Source: Verticillium longisporum
Lineage: Eukaryota; Ascomycota; Sordariomycetes; Glomerellales; Plectosphaerellaceae
Reading direction: 5' to 3'
NCBI GenBank assembly: GCA_019188255.1
Contig: JAETXT010000001.1
Span: 5,456,001-5,520,000, forward strand
Length of the DNA: 64,000 nt
The notes under the pieces are model-generated. The model ran no database searches. It was not told the DNA's origin and worked only from the letters and a program-made list of their open reading frames with translations. The position numbers and the translations under genes are program-made. Shown in pieces: positions 45,290 through 58,600 of the stretch; position 1 is the first letter of the stretch; every line of letters begins with the position of its first letter.

Positions 45290-45686
45290 TCAGGAGATAA
45301 AATGGTGTGTCGAGTGAAATTTAGATACCATGGTGGCTCTGCATGCAACATACTTGGTGCCGACCTCCATCCTTTTAAGCTCCTCAACGGACGTGTAGTG
45401 GCGACCAGAGTAGCCCTCGCATGTGAGGAAAGCGTGGACGGATTGGGCATAAGCCAAATCCGACGCCTTATCTCCATGCATCTTTTGCCGGTTAGTCTTG
45501 CTTCGACTATTAGCAAGAAGCACCGAATCTGGGATGTCGACCCAGAGATCTGCCAAGCCTGTGTGCTTCGTTTATCTCCGGATCCCTAAAGATGGAGATG
45601 CCAAGTTCGTCACCGGAGCATGTTAAGCCACCGTTGCAAGTGACGACAGCCTGGCTGGAACACAACAAGTTGCAGCATGAGCCCAT
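45290..45686 (-). CDS. Small protein of unknown function with a Cys-rich start
   Basis: Exons 45686-45614 and 45558-45290 with intron 45559-45613 (gtgacg..acag) give a continuous 113-residue frame. The first 24 residues hold five Cys (MGSCCNLLC, VVTC, GGLTC); the second exon reads LADLWVDIPDSVLLA, then HGDKASDLAYAQSVHAFLTC and RHYTSVEELKRME, which looks like real protein. No signal peptide is obvious. The end is uncertain: a strong donor (gtatgt, near 45341) could remove the last 25 residues. The stop lies only 13 bases upstream of the dehydrogenase start, which is too close for two independent promoters, so one model may need revision. Confidence 0.45.
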
Positions 45687-47290
45687 GTTCGCGACTAATT
45701 GCAAATCTTCATAATCCACTTCCTTCACATTCTATATCCGGCACCCCGATCGTCGATAAAGCCGGCTGTATCCAGCCAATAGGAAGCCCACCATCGTATA
45801 TGGCACGCCCAATCAGGCCTGATACCCTAGGCTTGACGTCAGCTTTCATCAATGAATGTCATGTCCACCAAGTAAGGTACTTCATTAACCACTTGCCTTG
45901 GAGAGCACTGGTCATGAGAAGCGATACATACCAGCCGTCAAAACTCCTCTGTAAATGCCTGAGACGATCGATGGTCTATACATCATGAATATTTTTGGTG
46001 TGCTTCATAGGCAGTCCCATTGATCGATGGTACCTAATTATGCTCTGAATGGTCGGTGTGAACAATTAACCGGACCTCAGGCGCATCTCTGTGACCTGAA
46101 GAGAGAATCTTTCTAAGTCTACACAACTCGCCCCTGAAGTTCATATCCTCATGGCAATCTAGGATACCTAAAATAAGCTAGGCGACGCTGCTCTATCGAA
46201 TCCAGACCTAGCCGCTCATAACCTTCATGTCAACCTGCTTCATTGATTTCAGACAACTGATGCAGTACACTGAAGAAATGTTCTGATCCGAAGGATCTGT
46301 GGGTAGTCTCAAGATACACCTCGTCGCGGTGGGGAGACAAATACGAGAGAAAACCGAGATCTCATGGCAGTATCTTACATACGTGGACGTGCAGTATTCT
46401 CTCTTATACCAGAATTTCTTTCACACAAAGCTCTCCACGCATTGCATCTTGCTGTCTATAAATACTCAATTTGGCTCGAACTTGGCTGGAAGCCGCCCAC
46501 CTTGATCCATAAGCCACATCCGAGCCCATCTGGAACCAACAGACCCGTAAAGACAAGACTCGCTCGGTCTGAAGCTTCTGATAGACAGCTTCGAACGTGC
46601 TTGCAACTCATGTTTAGAGTCTTATCCCAGCAACCTTGTAGCTCAACGTCAAGGTCGATGTCTAATCTCTGGGGGGAAACGATAGAAAGAAAGACGAGCA
46701 AGTAAGATATCCCACCGCTTGGAGGCACAAGCGTCCATGTACCTAGGGGCAAACCGGAAGCCAACTACATAGTTGATCGGACGTATCGGGAGATAGACGT
46801 CTTTCCTCATCGGCGTTCTGTGACCATGTAGCGGTGTGATGATATTCTTGGCTGTGTCAGGGCGACAAAGCAGAGCGGCACAGGACTCCTTGCAAGCAAT
46901 TCATAAACCAGCGTCCAATAAGTACAGGAATCGATTAGTCTCCGCCCATGAGAATCGTAACGGTCCAGACTGGAGCTTTCAGCGAGTTATCAAGGTCGAT
47001 ACCACCAAGGTCAAGTAATAGCCTACAAGAAGCTTCGTGTAAACTGAGGATGGCTTCGTAGCACGCTTGGCAATTTGGGGTTTGTCCAAGAGTCAGCTCA
47101 CGTTTGCTGTAGTACTTCAAAACCTAGCTCGCTTACTTTGTGATTTCAAAACCATTTATTCAGGACTAGCAAGCCTTATAGTCTTAAGACTGGAACAGAC
47201 CTGCAGTATCCGTGGCAATTACAATGTTGTGCATTTTGTTGAACACTACACTATCACACTTGATCCTCGATGGAAAGCTCGTCAAAGTCT
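45687..47290. other. Intergenic, border of the transposon block
   Basis: 1.6 kb with no supported gene. GC content falls gradually, but CA and TG dinucleotides remain common up to about 47340, so this part is not RIP-saturated. Short open stretches on both strands look random. Confidence 0.45.
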
Positions 47291-48430
47291 ATTTCTATTG
47301 AGAGGGCTTCACTGCTTATGTGAACCCTAATCCAGTACTTCCGCTATACTTGCGAGCTCTGAATAGGTAGGGTATCTAATAAGTCTTATAATAGGTAATT
47401 CTTTATTAATTATCTACTTCTCTAAGTTACAACTACCTATATAAGTTAGATATACCTATCTACTCTAAACGATTACGTAAGCTATAGTTTACGTACTCCT
47501 AAGAGTAATAGATCTTAGATATCCTAGATATCTTAGATATTATTATCCTAATTATAGAGTTCCTTAATATTAATTTAATATTAACTCTTCTTTTCTTTAT
47601 AGATAGAATAGCTATAAGAACTAATATTAGGAGCTATCGCTAGGGTTAATAGCTACTCTAATATACTTATAATTCTCTAATCTTTAATATTAGATCTATT
47701 TTTCTAGCTTTAAAATAAATAACTTAATAATAAGGAATAATAGGAAATAATAATTAAGAATAAGGAAATATAGCTTAAATTTATAATTCTTATTAGTATT
47801 AATCCTCTAATTCTTAGCGCTTTAGAGTAATAATATTATTTATAAATAGCTTTTTATGGAAATAAATTAAATTATAAATAAATAATAAGAATAAGCCTCT
47901 AAATCCTAGAAATAAAGGAGATAAATTAGAATTTAATAATAAATAGTATTCTTATAATTACTAAATATATACTCCTACGGCCTCTAAATCCTTAATATAT
48001 TAATAGAATATAATAGAATAATTATTAGCTTTTTATAGAATCTATTAGAATAATTCTTAATAAATTAAATTACCCTTTAATAAGAATAATAGGATTAAAT
48101 TACTTTAATTAAATATAATATATAGAAGATATATATCCTATTAATAAGTTTTAATAACTTTATTATTAAATGAATATTAGGGAACTCTATAGTTAGGGTA
48201 GTAATATCTAGGATCTACTACTCTTAGGAGTATATAAACTATAGCTTATATAATCGCTAAGAGTAGATAGGTATATCTAACTTATATAGGTAATAGTAAT
48301 TTAGAGAAATATATAATTAATTAAGAATTAACTATTATAAGACTTATTAAATACTCTATTTATTTAGAGCTCGTAAATATAGTAGAAGTATTAAATTAAG
48401 GTTTATATAAATAGTAAAGCCTTCTTAATA
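47290..48430. mobile_element. RIP-mutated element with long inverted terminal repeats
   Basis: Arms of about 290 bases (about 47300-47590 and 48150-48430) are reverse complements with scattered transition differences; examples are agttagatatacctatctactct / agagtagataggtatatctaac and the pair agagttccttaatatt / aatattagggaactct. The central 560 bases are AT-rich with no readable protein. The outer 40 bases of the left arm still have normal base composition while the right arm is fully AT-converted. It may be a MITE or the remains of a DNA transposon, or two copies of one repeat facing each other. Confidence 0.65.
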
Positions 48431-48899
48431 TTAATTAATATTACGTTTAATATAATATAGAATAGCTAGAGCTAGAGAAATTAAGATTAATCCTATAAAT
48501 AATATATTTACTATATATAAGCTTATTAATTATATTTTATAAATAATTATAAAAATACTATTCTATTTTTAAGTACTTTAGGACTCTTATATAAGCTTAA
48601 TAATAAGGAATTCCTTTATTATATAATCTATAAGAGTACTATCTATTTTAAGTATCTTAGGACTTCTATAATTAAGATTATTATTAAGCTATATCGCTAG
48701 CTATAAAACCCGAAAAACGAAGCTATATAGAATAAATAATTATTTATACTAGAGCTCTATAAACTTAATAATAATAAGTTCTTTAGGATATAATAATAGC
48801 TCTATAATGGAGCTAAAGAGCGCTAAAAAGCTATAATAAGAGTTTAATATTATTTTAAAGGATATTAATATTATATATTTTATTTAGAAGATTAAGAAG

Positions 48900-51760
48900 G
48901 ATCTTAATATCGATTTTATTATAAATAATATAGAATTATAATTCCTAGGATTATTAGATTTAGTATTTATAGATTTTAAGAATACTTAGATTATTAAAGT
49001 AATAAATATATATAGAAATATAAAAGGAATTTACTTCTTAGAAGCGTTTATTAAAGAGTTTTAAGGATAAAGTAAAAAGGATTTCGATTTTTATAATTTA
49101 ATAATCTCTTAAATATTAAAGGTATATTTTATAGATTATAGGATCCCTCTCCTTAGAATAATAAGTATTAAAATATTAAAGAGATTAATTCTAATATTAT
49201 TATAAAAAGAGATATTTAATATTAATATATTAAAGAATAATATTAATTATAATTTAATATTCTATAAAATAGAAGAATAGCGAGAATAATTAGATAATAA
49301 GCGATTACTTATAATAGGGATTATTTAATTATCTTAAATTCGAATTATATAAAATAAAAAGATAAATCCCTATTAATTTTATATTTTAGGGTTATTTAAT
49401 TAATAGAGTAAATAATCTAGCTAATAAGAGATTATACTTTATTTATAATAAAATAAGACCTTATCTCTAAATAATACCTAGAACCTATTAATTTAATATT
49501 ATACTCTATTATTATATAAATTAATAAACTTATTAATCGATAGAGCTATAATTAAGTAATTTATATTACTCTAGAATAAAGAGAGTAATTACTTTAAAGA
49601 GATTTATAATATCTTAGATAATAAGATATATATCTTTATAGATATATATAAGCTCTTATAAATCTAATATATATAGCTTTATATATTCTTCTTAAATATA
49701 TTTTTAAAGTATATATAAGTTTTCTTCTTAGAATATATAAATAGGAGTATAAGAATCTAATAAATATATCTAAAGATTAAATAATAATTCGATTTAGAGA
49801 TTAATAGAGCTTAATATTATATAAATTAGAGCTTTATAATATTTAATTCTATTATTATAGAGCCCGAGAATATAAGAAAATATCAATAAAAGTTCTTTAG
49901 ATCTTTTTAAATAAGCTTTAATAATATTAGAGAATATTTAATTTAATTTTCTAAAAAGAGACCTATTTTTATATAAATATTTTAAAAGTAATTTAAAATA
50001 TCTTAAAGCTAAAGATTATATTAATAAAGCTAGAACGATCTTTTAATATATTATCTATTTAGCTTAAGAATATATTAAAAGTAAAGGAGAATATTAGAAT
50101 ACTTAAATACTTCTATATTAATAAGTATTATAAGGGCGGAAATAATTATTATTAAATTAATAGAAAAAGAGATTATAGAGAATAATCGTTTTATAGAATA
50201 AATAATTAATAAACCTCTAAGATTTATAAATATTAAATATATTCTAAATTAATTTATAGATTAATAAACTATTCTCTTAAGGAAAAATAATACTTAAAGG
50301 AGTAATAGAAATATATATAAGAAGTATATAGGGATTAATAGAAAAGATATTATTAATTCTTAATAGCTATAGAGCTTATTAAGAGCTTAGATTCTAAAGA
50401 TTTAGAAGGGCTAAGAATAGAGGACTTTTATAAATTTAATCCTAAAAGTAAATTAATAAATACTTATATAGTATACTTCTTAATAAATAAATTAGTTTAA
50501 TATAAAATTAAAAAGAATAATTAAGAAGCTAAAAGGATAGTTTTAATAAAGTAGCTATTTAATTAATATTAAATTAATAATATTTATATATAATATAATA
50601 TTATCCTTAATATAAATATAATATTAATTTCTGTAATAAGAGCTTTATAGATTAAGGCCCTAATAGCCCTAGTTCTAGGCTTAATAATTAATAAATAAAG
50701 AATAAAGGCTGGAATAAGATTTAAAGTAGGAAATATAATATTTATTATAGAGGAGATTATTATTCTAATATTAATTAAGAGAATTCTATTCTATATTATT
50801 TTAATAAATACTTTATTCTTATTTTATATTAAAGATATAGATAATCTTAGAATCTATTTAGATAATATATATAATAAGCTAATAAAGTATATTAAGGAGC
50901 TCTAAGAGTATATACCTATATTCTATAAATAGGGCTATCCTTAATTCTTATTAGATATAAGAACCTATATTAGTTTAAAGATAATATATATAATAGGAAT
51001 AAAGAGTAATAAAGTAATATTTCTAATAGAAATAGAGCTCTATTGAATTTATAAGTATTTTAGCTATCTATTAAGTAAGAAACTATAGAATCTATTCTAG
51101 AAAATAAATTATAATATAGATTAAAATACTTTAAAGCTAATAAACTATTTCTATTATTATTATTAAAGTAAAAGGAAATCTCTATAATACTTTAAATTCG
51201 CTTTAAAGTTAAATATCGATCTTAATTATAAGATTTTAATCGATATTATATATTTAGATAGAAAACCTATTCTTTATATAATTAATATAAATACTAGATT
51301 CTAATCTATAACTTTTATTCTTAATTTTATAGTTTATATAATATAGGAGGTATTTAAGAGGTATTAATTAAATATATACTTAAGCCCTCTAGATATTATA
51401 ATTATTAATACTAGAATTAACGTCGCCTCTATAGAATTTAGGGTAGAGGTATACCTCCTAAGTATAACTTATTACTAGATCCTTATAGAGGCTTATTAAT
51501 TAATAAATAAGGTTAAGAGCTATAATAAGCTAATATATAAAGTATATAAGATCTTAAAGGCTACATCTTATAATATAAGCCTAGAATTATTATTCTAAGG
51601 AGTAATTAAAGTAATAAACGATATTACTAGGCTTAATAGTCTAATATTAATATTATTTATATTTAGGGCTATACTTAGGATAACCGCTTATAGGAGTTAT
51701 AAGGGTTAGAGTCTTATAATTACTCTAGTAGCTTAAATAAAGGCGAACTATAATAATATA
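48900..51760 (+). mobile_element. RIP-inactivated retrotransposon relic with integrase trace (plus strand)
   Basis: Reading the plus strand around 51230-51650 gives, between stops, YLDRKPILYIINI, then TYLSPLDIII-like and VIKVINDIT. These align in order with an rve-type integrase core of fungal LTR retroelements (D of the first block, a middle block around the second Asp, and the NDT block after it). Tryptophan and glutamine codons have become stops, as RIP predicts. I cannot place gag, the other pol domains or the LTRs of this copy; the left border is approximate. Confidence 0.55.
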
Positions 51761-54700
51761 TATATTATAAAATAGAGAAAAATTATACTTATAGAATAGT
51801 ATAATCTTTATAATATACTATAGAGCTATTCTATAGTAATAAGCGTTTAAGTTCTCTTATATCTTATTAGCTAGAGCTTAAAATCTAACTCTACTTCCCC
51901 TATAGGTCTAGAGGTAGTCTAAGCGCCTTATCTATATATAGCTATTAAAGGTTAGTCTATTATATATAGAGGGCACCCCTTAGACCTATTTTTTAGGTTT
52001 TTAGATCTTAATAATTATCTAATTCTAATTATACTTATAAGTCCCCTTTATATAGTAATTCCTATCTAATTTATATATTCTTAATTATTATAAACGGATA
52101 CCTCCTAAGATACGTTTTACTCTTATTAGGATTAATCTAAGTACTTCTCTTAATTAATTATAACCTTCTTCTTAATTACCCCTCTATTTACTTATTATCG
52201 ATCTAAACGAAAAATATACTATTTTATAGCTCTTATTAAGGGCTATAAGAATCTTCGATCTATTTCTCGACCTAATATCTCCATCTTAAGATATAACTAC
52301 TTTTATCTCTCCTTTCCTCTTATCTATTATTATCTCTTTATTCTATAACTAAGCTATACCCTTAATCGTTATCTAATACCTCCTACGTTAATTATATTAT
52401 ATATTAATAATATTCTTTATATTTATTAGGGGATATCTTATTTATTATATTAGTGAATTTACCTCTTTTATAGGCTTTATAATTTTCTATTTTACATATA
52501 GCTATAGTATCTATAGGCCTCTTATATATAGATTTTAGGGCTTTTATATTATAGTAAGTAGATCGGGTATATAAAGTATAAGCCTCTTCTAAAGATATTT
52601 TAATATTAGGTTTAAGTTTATTATTAATCTTAATTTTATATATATTAATATAGAGGATATTGTACTTTAAATACTAATTATTCTTAAACCTATTATATTT
52701 ATTCTTTTAAAGATTATTAAATATAGCTCGAAATCTAGATTTATTAATAGATTTTATATTATATTCAACAACTAAAATAGAAGTCTAATATAGATTACTT
52801 TTAAGAGGTACTATTATTATATATATATCTTTATAATATAGATTTATTTAATTATTTCCTCTAATATATAAATAACCTATTTTATCTAAAGTAAATAGAT
52901 TAATAATATTAATATTTAATTAAGGTAGATAGAAGTAATCTTTTAATATTATATCTTTAAGGGTATCTTTTAAATATATAATAATATCGCTAAGGCCCTC
53001 TAGGGTTATAGAACTAGCTTTTCCCTAGGAAGTATTATTATTTAAATTATTATATTTTTAGAAATAATTAAAAAATAATTTATTTAAAATTATATAAATT
53101 ATAATAATAATATCTATAATAAAATTAATATTAATAGTAGAATTTTCCGATTTATTAGCTAGATTACCTATATATAATATCTTAATATAGTTATAATATA
53201 TTATATTAAGGGCTATATTTATTTTAGGATTTTTATCTACTTAGTTTCCGATTTAAATTTCTTTAAAGATTATTAAATCTTTATTATCTTCTTCTACTTT
53301 TATAATTATATCCTCTTTAAATAGGGTTTCTTATAGTTTCCTTTATACCTTAAGACTATTAAAGCTATCTATTTATTTTCCCTTTTATCCCTAGGATTTA
53401 TATTACTTTTATTATTTTTAGAAGAACTATAAGGATATTCTTAGTTTCTCTAGGATAAGGGATATTTCTAAGGGTATAGGAAAAAGTAATCTTCTTCTAT
53501 ATAATTCTTTATTTTATAATATTTATAAAATATACCCTTAATCTTTTTCTAGGGTTCTTTAGTTATTCTTAAGGGCTTTTTAGTTCCTTAAAGAATTGAA
53601 ATTTTCCCTGTATTTTTCTAAGACTTATTAAAATCTAGAAAGGAGGATATAATTTTTTCTAATAAATAACTAGAAGGATCTTAATAAAGAGCTTATATTA
53701 TATAAATTATAGTATTCTTATTTCTATCCTATATTTTATATAAAATTTAAGCTTTTATTATTTATTCTAAAAAATCTAATTTTCTATTCTTTAATTCTTC
53801 TAATAATTCTATAATTTTATAAAAAAGCTTTTTATAGAATTAAAATTAGAAGGATTTAGAGCGAAAAACGATATTAAAATATCGAAATTAGCTTATAAGT
53901 TTTTTAGTTTATATAGCTTTTATAATTTATTCTAGATTTCTAAGGGATTTAATAAGCTATTAACTTAAATAAATAGACCTATATTTAGGGTATTTAATAT
54001 ATTACTTATAGCCTTAAGGGCCTCTATATATTTTTCTTTAATTTAATTAATAGGAAGAGGTTTAATAACTTCTTCTAATTTAATTCCCTAAGATAAGAAA
54101 AAAGACTTAATTTATATTATCTAAATCTTATATCTATTATTACCTTTAAACTTCTAAAAGGATAGCTTAAAAGTACTTCTATTTATAGCTAGAAAGTATT
54201 AGAGAAGTATTATAATATAATAAAATATAGAACGTTAATAAAGATTATTTAAGAATAAGGAGAAATATTAAGATAAAAGGTATATTAATAGAAAGAGGAT
54301 CTTCTAATAATTCTTATATTTAAAGGGGAACTTTATAGATAAAGAGATAATAATATAAAAGGCTATTAAAGTATAAGTATAAATATAATTAAAAGTTTAA
54401 TTAATAATTATAATTATTTAATAAAAAGAGGAGCTATTAATATAAAAAGGATATTAGAAGATAAAGAATCTTCTTAAGATTAAGGATAAATTAAGAATAA
54501 TTAAAATAAATTAATATATAGTAATTAAGAAGAGGTTAAAGTTATTAAATAATTAAAGAGCTATTATTTCGATTATTTATAATTCGATTTCAAAATAGAT
54601 CGAAAATCTAGGCTTATAACCTATTAATATATAATATAGTCGATATAGGAGGTATTAAGTAATAATTAAAGGAATAGCTTAATTATAGTATAAAGAGATA

Positions 54701-55390
54701 ATAATAAATAAAGGAATAAGAGGAAAGGAAAGATAAAAGTAATCGTATCTTAAGAAGGAGACGTTAGATCGAGAAATAAAGCAAAGATTCTTATAGCCCT
54801 TAATAAGAGCTATATAATAATATATTTCTTATTTAGATTAAAGGTAGATAAGTAGAGGGGTAATTAAGAAGAAGGTTATAATTAATTAAGAGAAATACTT
54901 AAATTAAACTTAATAGAAGTAAAGCGTATCTTAGAAAGTATCTATTTATAATAACTAAGAATATATAAATTAAATAAGAATTATTATATAAAAGGGACTT
55001 ATAAGTATAATTAGAATTAGATAATTATTATATCTAGAAACCTAGAAAATAGGTTTAGGGGGTGCCCTCTATATATAATAGACTAACCCTTAGTAGCTAT
55101 ATATAGATAAGGCGCTTAGACTACCTCTAGACCTATAGGGAAATAGAATCGAATTTTAAGCTCTAGCTTATAGGGTATAAGAGAACTTAAACGCTTATTA
55201 TTATAGAACGGCTCTATAGAATATTATAAAGATTATATTATTCTATAGCTACGATTCTTTTCTATTTTATAATATATATATCGTTATAGTTTAGCTTTTA
55301 TTTAAGCTACTAGAATAGTTATAAGACTCTAACCTTTATAACTCCTATACCCCCCTATAAAGTAGTATATATATAGGTATATAGATATAA
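51640..55390. repeat. Inverted repeat, arms about 750 bp
   Basis: 51640-52400 and 55390-54630 are reverse complements: for example gagggcacccc at 51970 answers ggggtgccctc at 55060, and acgtttta.. / taaagcgt pairs continue outward. Arms differ mainly by transitions, consistent with independent RIP. They embrace the second Copia fragment (52430-54560). Confidence 0.7.
52430..54560 (-). mobile_element. Truncated Copia copy (gag to pre-integrase), RIP-inactivated
   Basis: This segment is a direct repeat of 58200-60270. Matching landmarks include tataggctttataattttctatttta at 52470 and 58245, and aaagaattgaaattttcc at 53600 and 59360. In reverse complement its low end reads the pre-integrase/zinc-binding region (YNIKALKSIYKRPID-like). 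It stops abruptly at 52430, at the inverted-repeat arm, so the integrase core and RT are missing from this copy. Confidence 0.7.
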
Positions 55391-55699
55391 TAGCTTATAT
55401 ATTTAGAGGATAAAAAAAAATAAAACCTTATAATATTATTATATATAAGGAAAAAATTAAAACCCTATAATATAGAAAATAAATAAAAACTATATATTAT
55501 ATTATTATAGGAAAATCCGAAGATAAAAACCTATTTTATTATAATAGGAAAATCTAAAGATAAAAAAAACCTATTTAATACTTAATTTTAAGTACTTTAC
55601 TATATTTAGGCTATTTATAGTCTATAGGTATAGTATTTAGACTCCCTATTTATATATATCCGTATAGAGTATTATAAATTATCTTATTTAAGCCCTTAA

Positions 55700-58600
55700 T
55701 AAGTATATCTACTATATTATATTAAGTATATATTTAAAAATGCTATATTTTCTTATCTTTTAATAGATTTCAATAATAATAGAGTTACCTATCTATATAC
55801 TTAACCCTTTTATAGAATTTAGGATTTTTAATTATTTTCTTAGCTCCTTTATTATCTATTAATAAAGTAGGTATTTTAGGTTTATTTAAACCTAGGCTTT
55901 TAGATATTTCTAAAAAAATAGAATAAATATATATAGCTTCTTTAAAGGCTTTATATAAAGCTATATATTTAGCTTTATAAGTAGATAAAGCTATTACCTT
56001 TTATTTAGCTAAAACCTAGCTTATAGGGTTATTAATTCCTAAGTAGAATATATATCTAGAAGTAGAAGTTCTATCTTCTAATATATCGCTCTAGCTAGAA
56101 TCGCTATACCCTATTATATTAAGGGATTTATTATAAATATATATAAGACCTATATCCGGATATTTATTTAAAGAAGCCTATATTCTATTTAAAGTAATAA
56201 AATGCTCTTTAGAGGGGTTACTTATATATCTAGAATATCTATTCACTAAATAAATAATATCTAGTCTACTATATAAGGCTAAATATAAGAAAGAGCCTAT
56301 TTCCTATTAATATTAGAGGATTTCTAAATTTATAACTTATAAGGAATTTAGTATTAAAGCTATTTTTAATATACTAAGTATATCTACTACTTTTAAATTT
56401 AATTTATTATATTTTATAAGAATTTTCTCATAATATACCTTTTAGGATATATATAGAAGCTTTTCTTCTTTATTTATAGTTATTTTATTACTTAAAAGGT
56501 ATTAATAAGTCCTAAATCTTTAAGACTTAATATAATTTAAAGTTTAGCTTATATAGTAGATATTATTTTAGCTATTTTAGCTATTATAATTATATCGTTA
56601 ATATAATAGAGTAATATAGCCTTTAAAGGTAATATAAATACCCCTATATTAGATTCTACTATATTAAAACCTAAGCTATTTAAAGCTTTAAATAGATATT
56701 TATACTAGAGCCTAGGGGACTATTTTAACCTATATAAGGCTTTATTTAGCTTATATATATAGTTTTCTCGTATAGAGAAACTAATAGGTTAAATAATATA
56801 TATATCCTTATCTATATCTATATAGATAAATATATTATTAATATCTAACTATTTAAAATCCTAGCCTAGATTTAGACTTAATATAAAAGCTAATCTATAG
56901 CTTTTAAGCCTATAAGTAATATTAAAGGTCTCCAGGTAATCTATACTAATAATTTAATTAAATCCCTAAATTACCTATCTAGCTTTATATTTTATTAAAT
57001 TTCTATTTATATTATATTTTATTTTATAAACCTATCTACCCCCTAATATATTAGCTTCTTTAAATAGGGTATTTCTATTAATTAAAGACTAAGTATTTTA
57101 ATCTATTAATTACTAAAATTCTAAATTTATAGCTTTATTCTAATTATCTTTATTAAGGCTATTAATAGCTTAACTATAAGTAGTAGGTTCCATTATATTA
57201 TTTATAATAAGGATATAGTTCTAGCCTAGGAAATTAAAAGAGTCCCCTAGTAATATATCCGATATATTTAGTAAATCGGCCGATTTTATATAAATATAAT
57301 CTTTAAGTTTCTAGATTTTAGGAAGCTCTATAATTATTTTTAGGTTTTTATTACTAATTATATTATTAATAATTATATTATTATTACCTTTAATTAAAGG
57401 TAAAGCTATTATTTTATTTATTTCTAAATTAAATAATTTAAAGTCTTCTAAATTTAGAAAGTCCTTTTCTATTACTAAAAGTATAAGAATAATAAATTTA
57501 TTTTCTAATATATATATATCTCTACTCTAAATAACTTTCCTAGATTAAGTATTATATATTTTATAATTATAATCGTCTATATTTATTAAAACGGATTTAC
57601 TAGCTTATTCGTCTAGTTTCTTTATTAAAGGTTCTTTATTTTTATAATAGGCTATAGAACCCTATATTTTTATATTATCGATATTAAGTATTTTATTTTC
57701 TTGTAATTTATACAGTATTTTAAACCCTATAGAGCTATTAGGAGTTCTATTATATATATATATAGTAGTATACGCTATATCTCCCTATAGATATAAGGGT
57801 AATCCTAAGTAAAAAATTAAGGACCTTATTTTATCTATTATAATCCTTATAGCTCGTTCTATAAACCCTTATAATTTATATATATATAGTAGTTTTATTA
57901 TATATTTTATTCCTATAAGCGTATTTTTAATACTTTTATTTATAAATTCTTTACTATTATTAATATTAAATTTATTTATTTTATAATTAAGCTTATTATT
58001 TTCCATTTCTTAGTAGAACCTATTAAGTTTATTAGAAACGATTTCTTCTAATTTATTAAGTAATAGGAATATCTAGATATATTTAATATATTTATCTTTT
58101 ATAAAGAGAATTTATTTTTTATTATTATAAGTTATAGGGGTTATAGGACCTACTAAGTCTACGTATAAATTCTCTAAGTATATAAATTCTTTATATTTAT
58201 TAAAGGATATCTTATTTATTATATTAATAAATTTACCCCTTTTATAGGCTTTATAATTTTCTATTTTATATATAGCTATAATATCTATAGGCCTCTTATA
58301 TATAGATTTCAGGGCCTTTATATTATAGTATATAAATCGGGTATATAAGGTATAAGCTTCTTCTAAAGATATTATAATATTAGATTTAAGTTTATTATTA
58401 ATCCTTATTTTATATATATTATTATAGAGGATATTCTACTTTAATTCTTAATTATTCTTAAACTTATTATATTTATTCTTTTCAAGATTATTAAATATAG
58501 CTCGAAATCTAGACTTATTAATAGATTTTATATTATATTTAAGAACTAAAATAGAAGTCTAATATAGATTATTTTTAAGAGGTACTATCGTTATATATAT

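Noticed and set aside
1..47340. RIP as the cause of the broken genes
   Set aside because: The breaks are one-base indels, not C-to-T changes, and the genes keep CA/TG dinucleotides.
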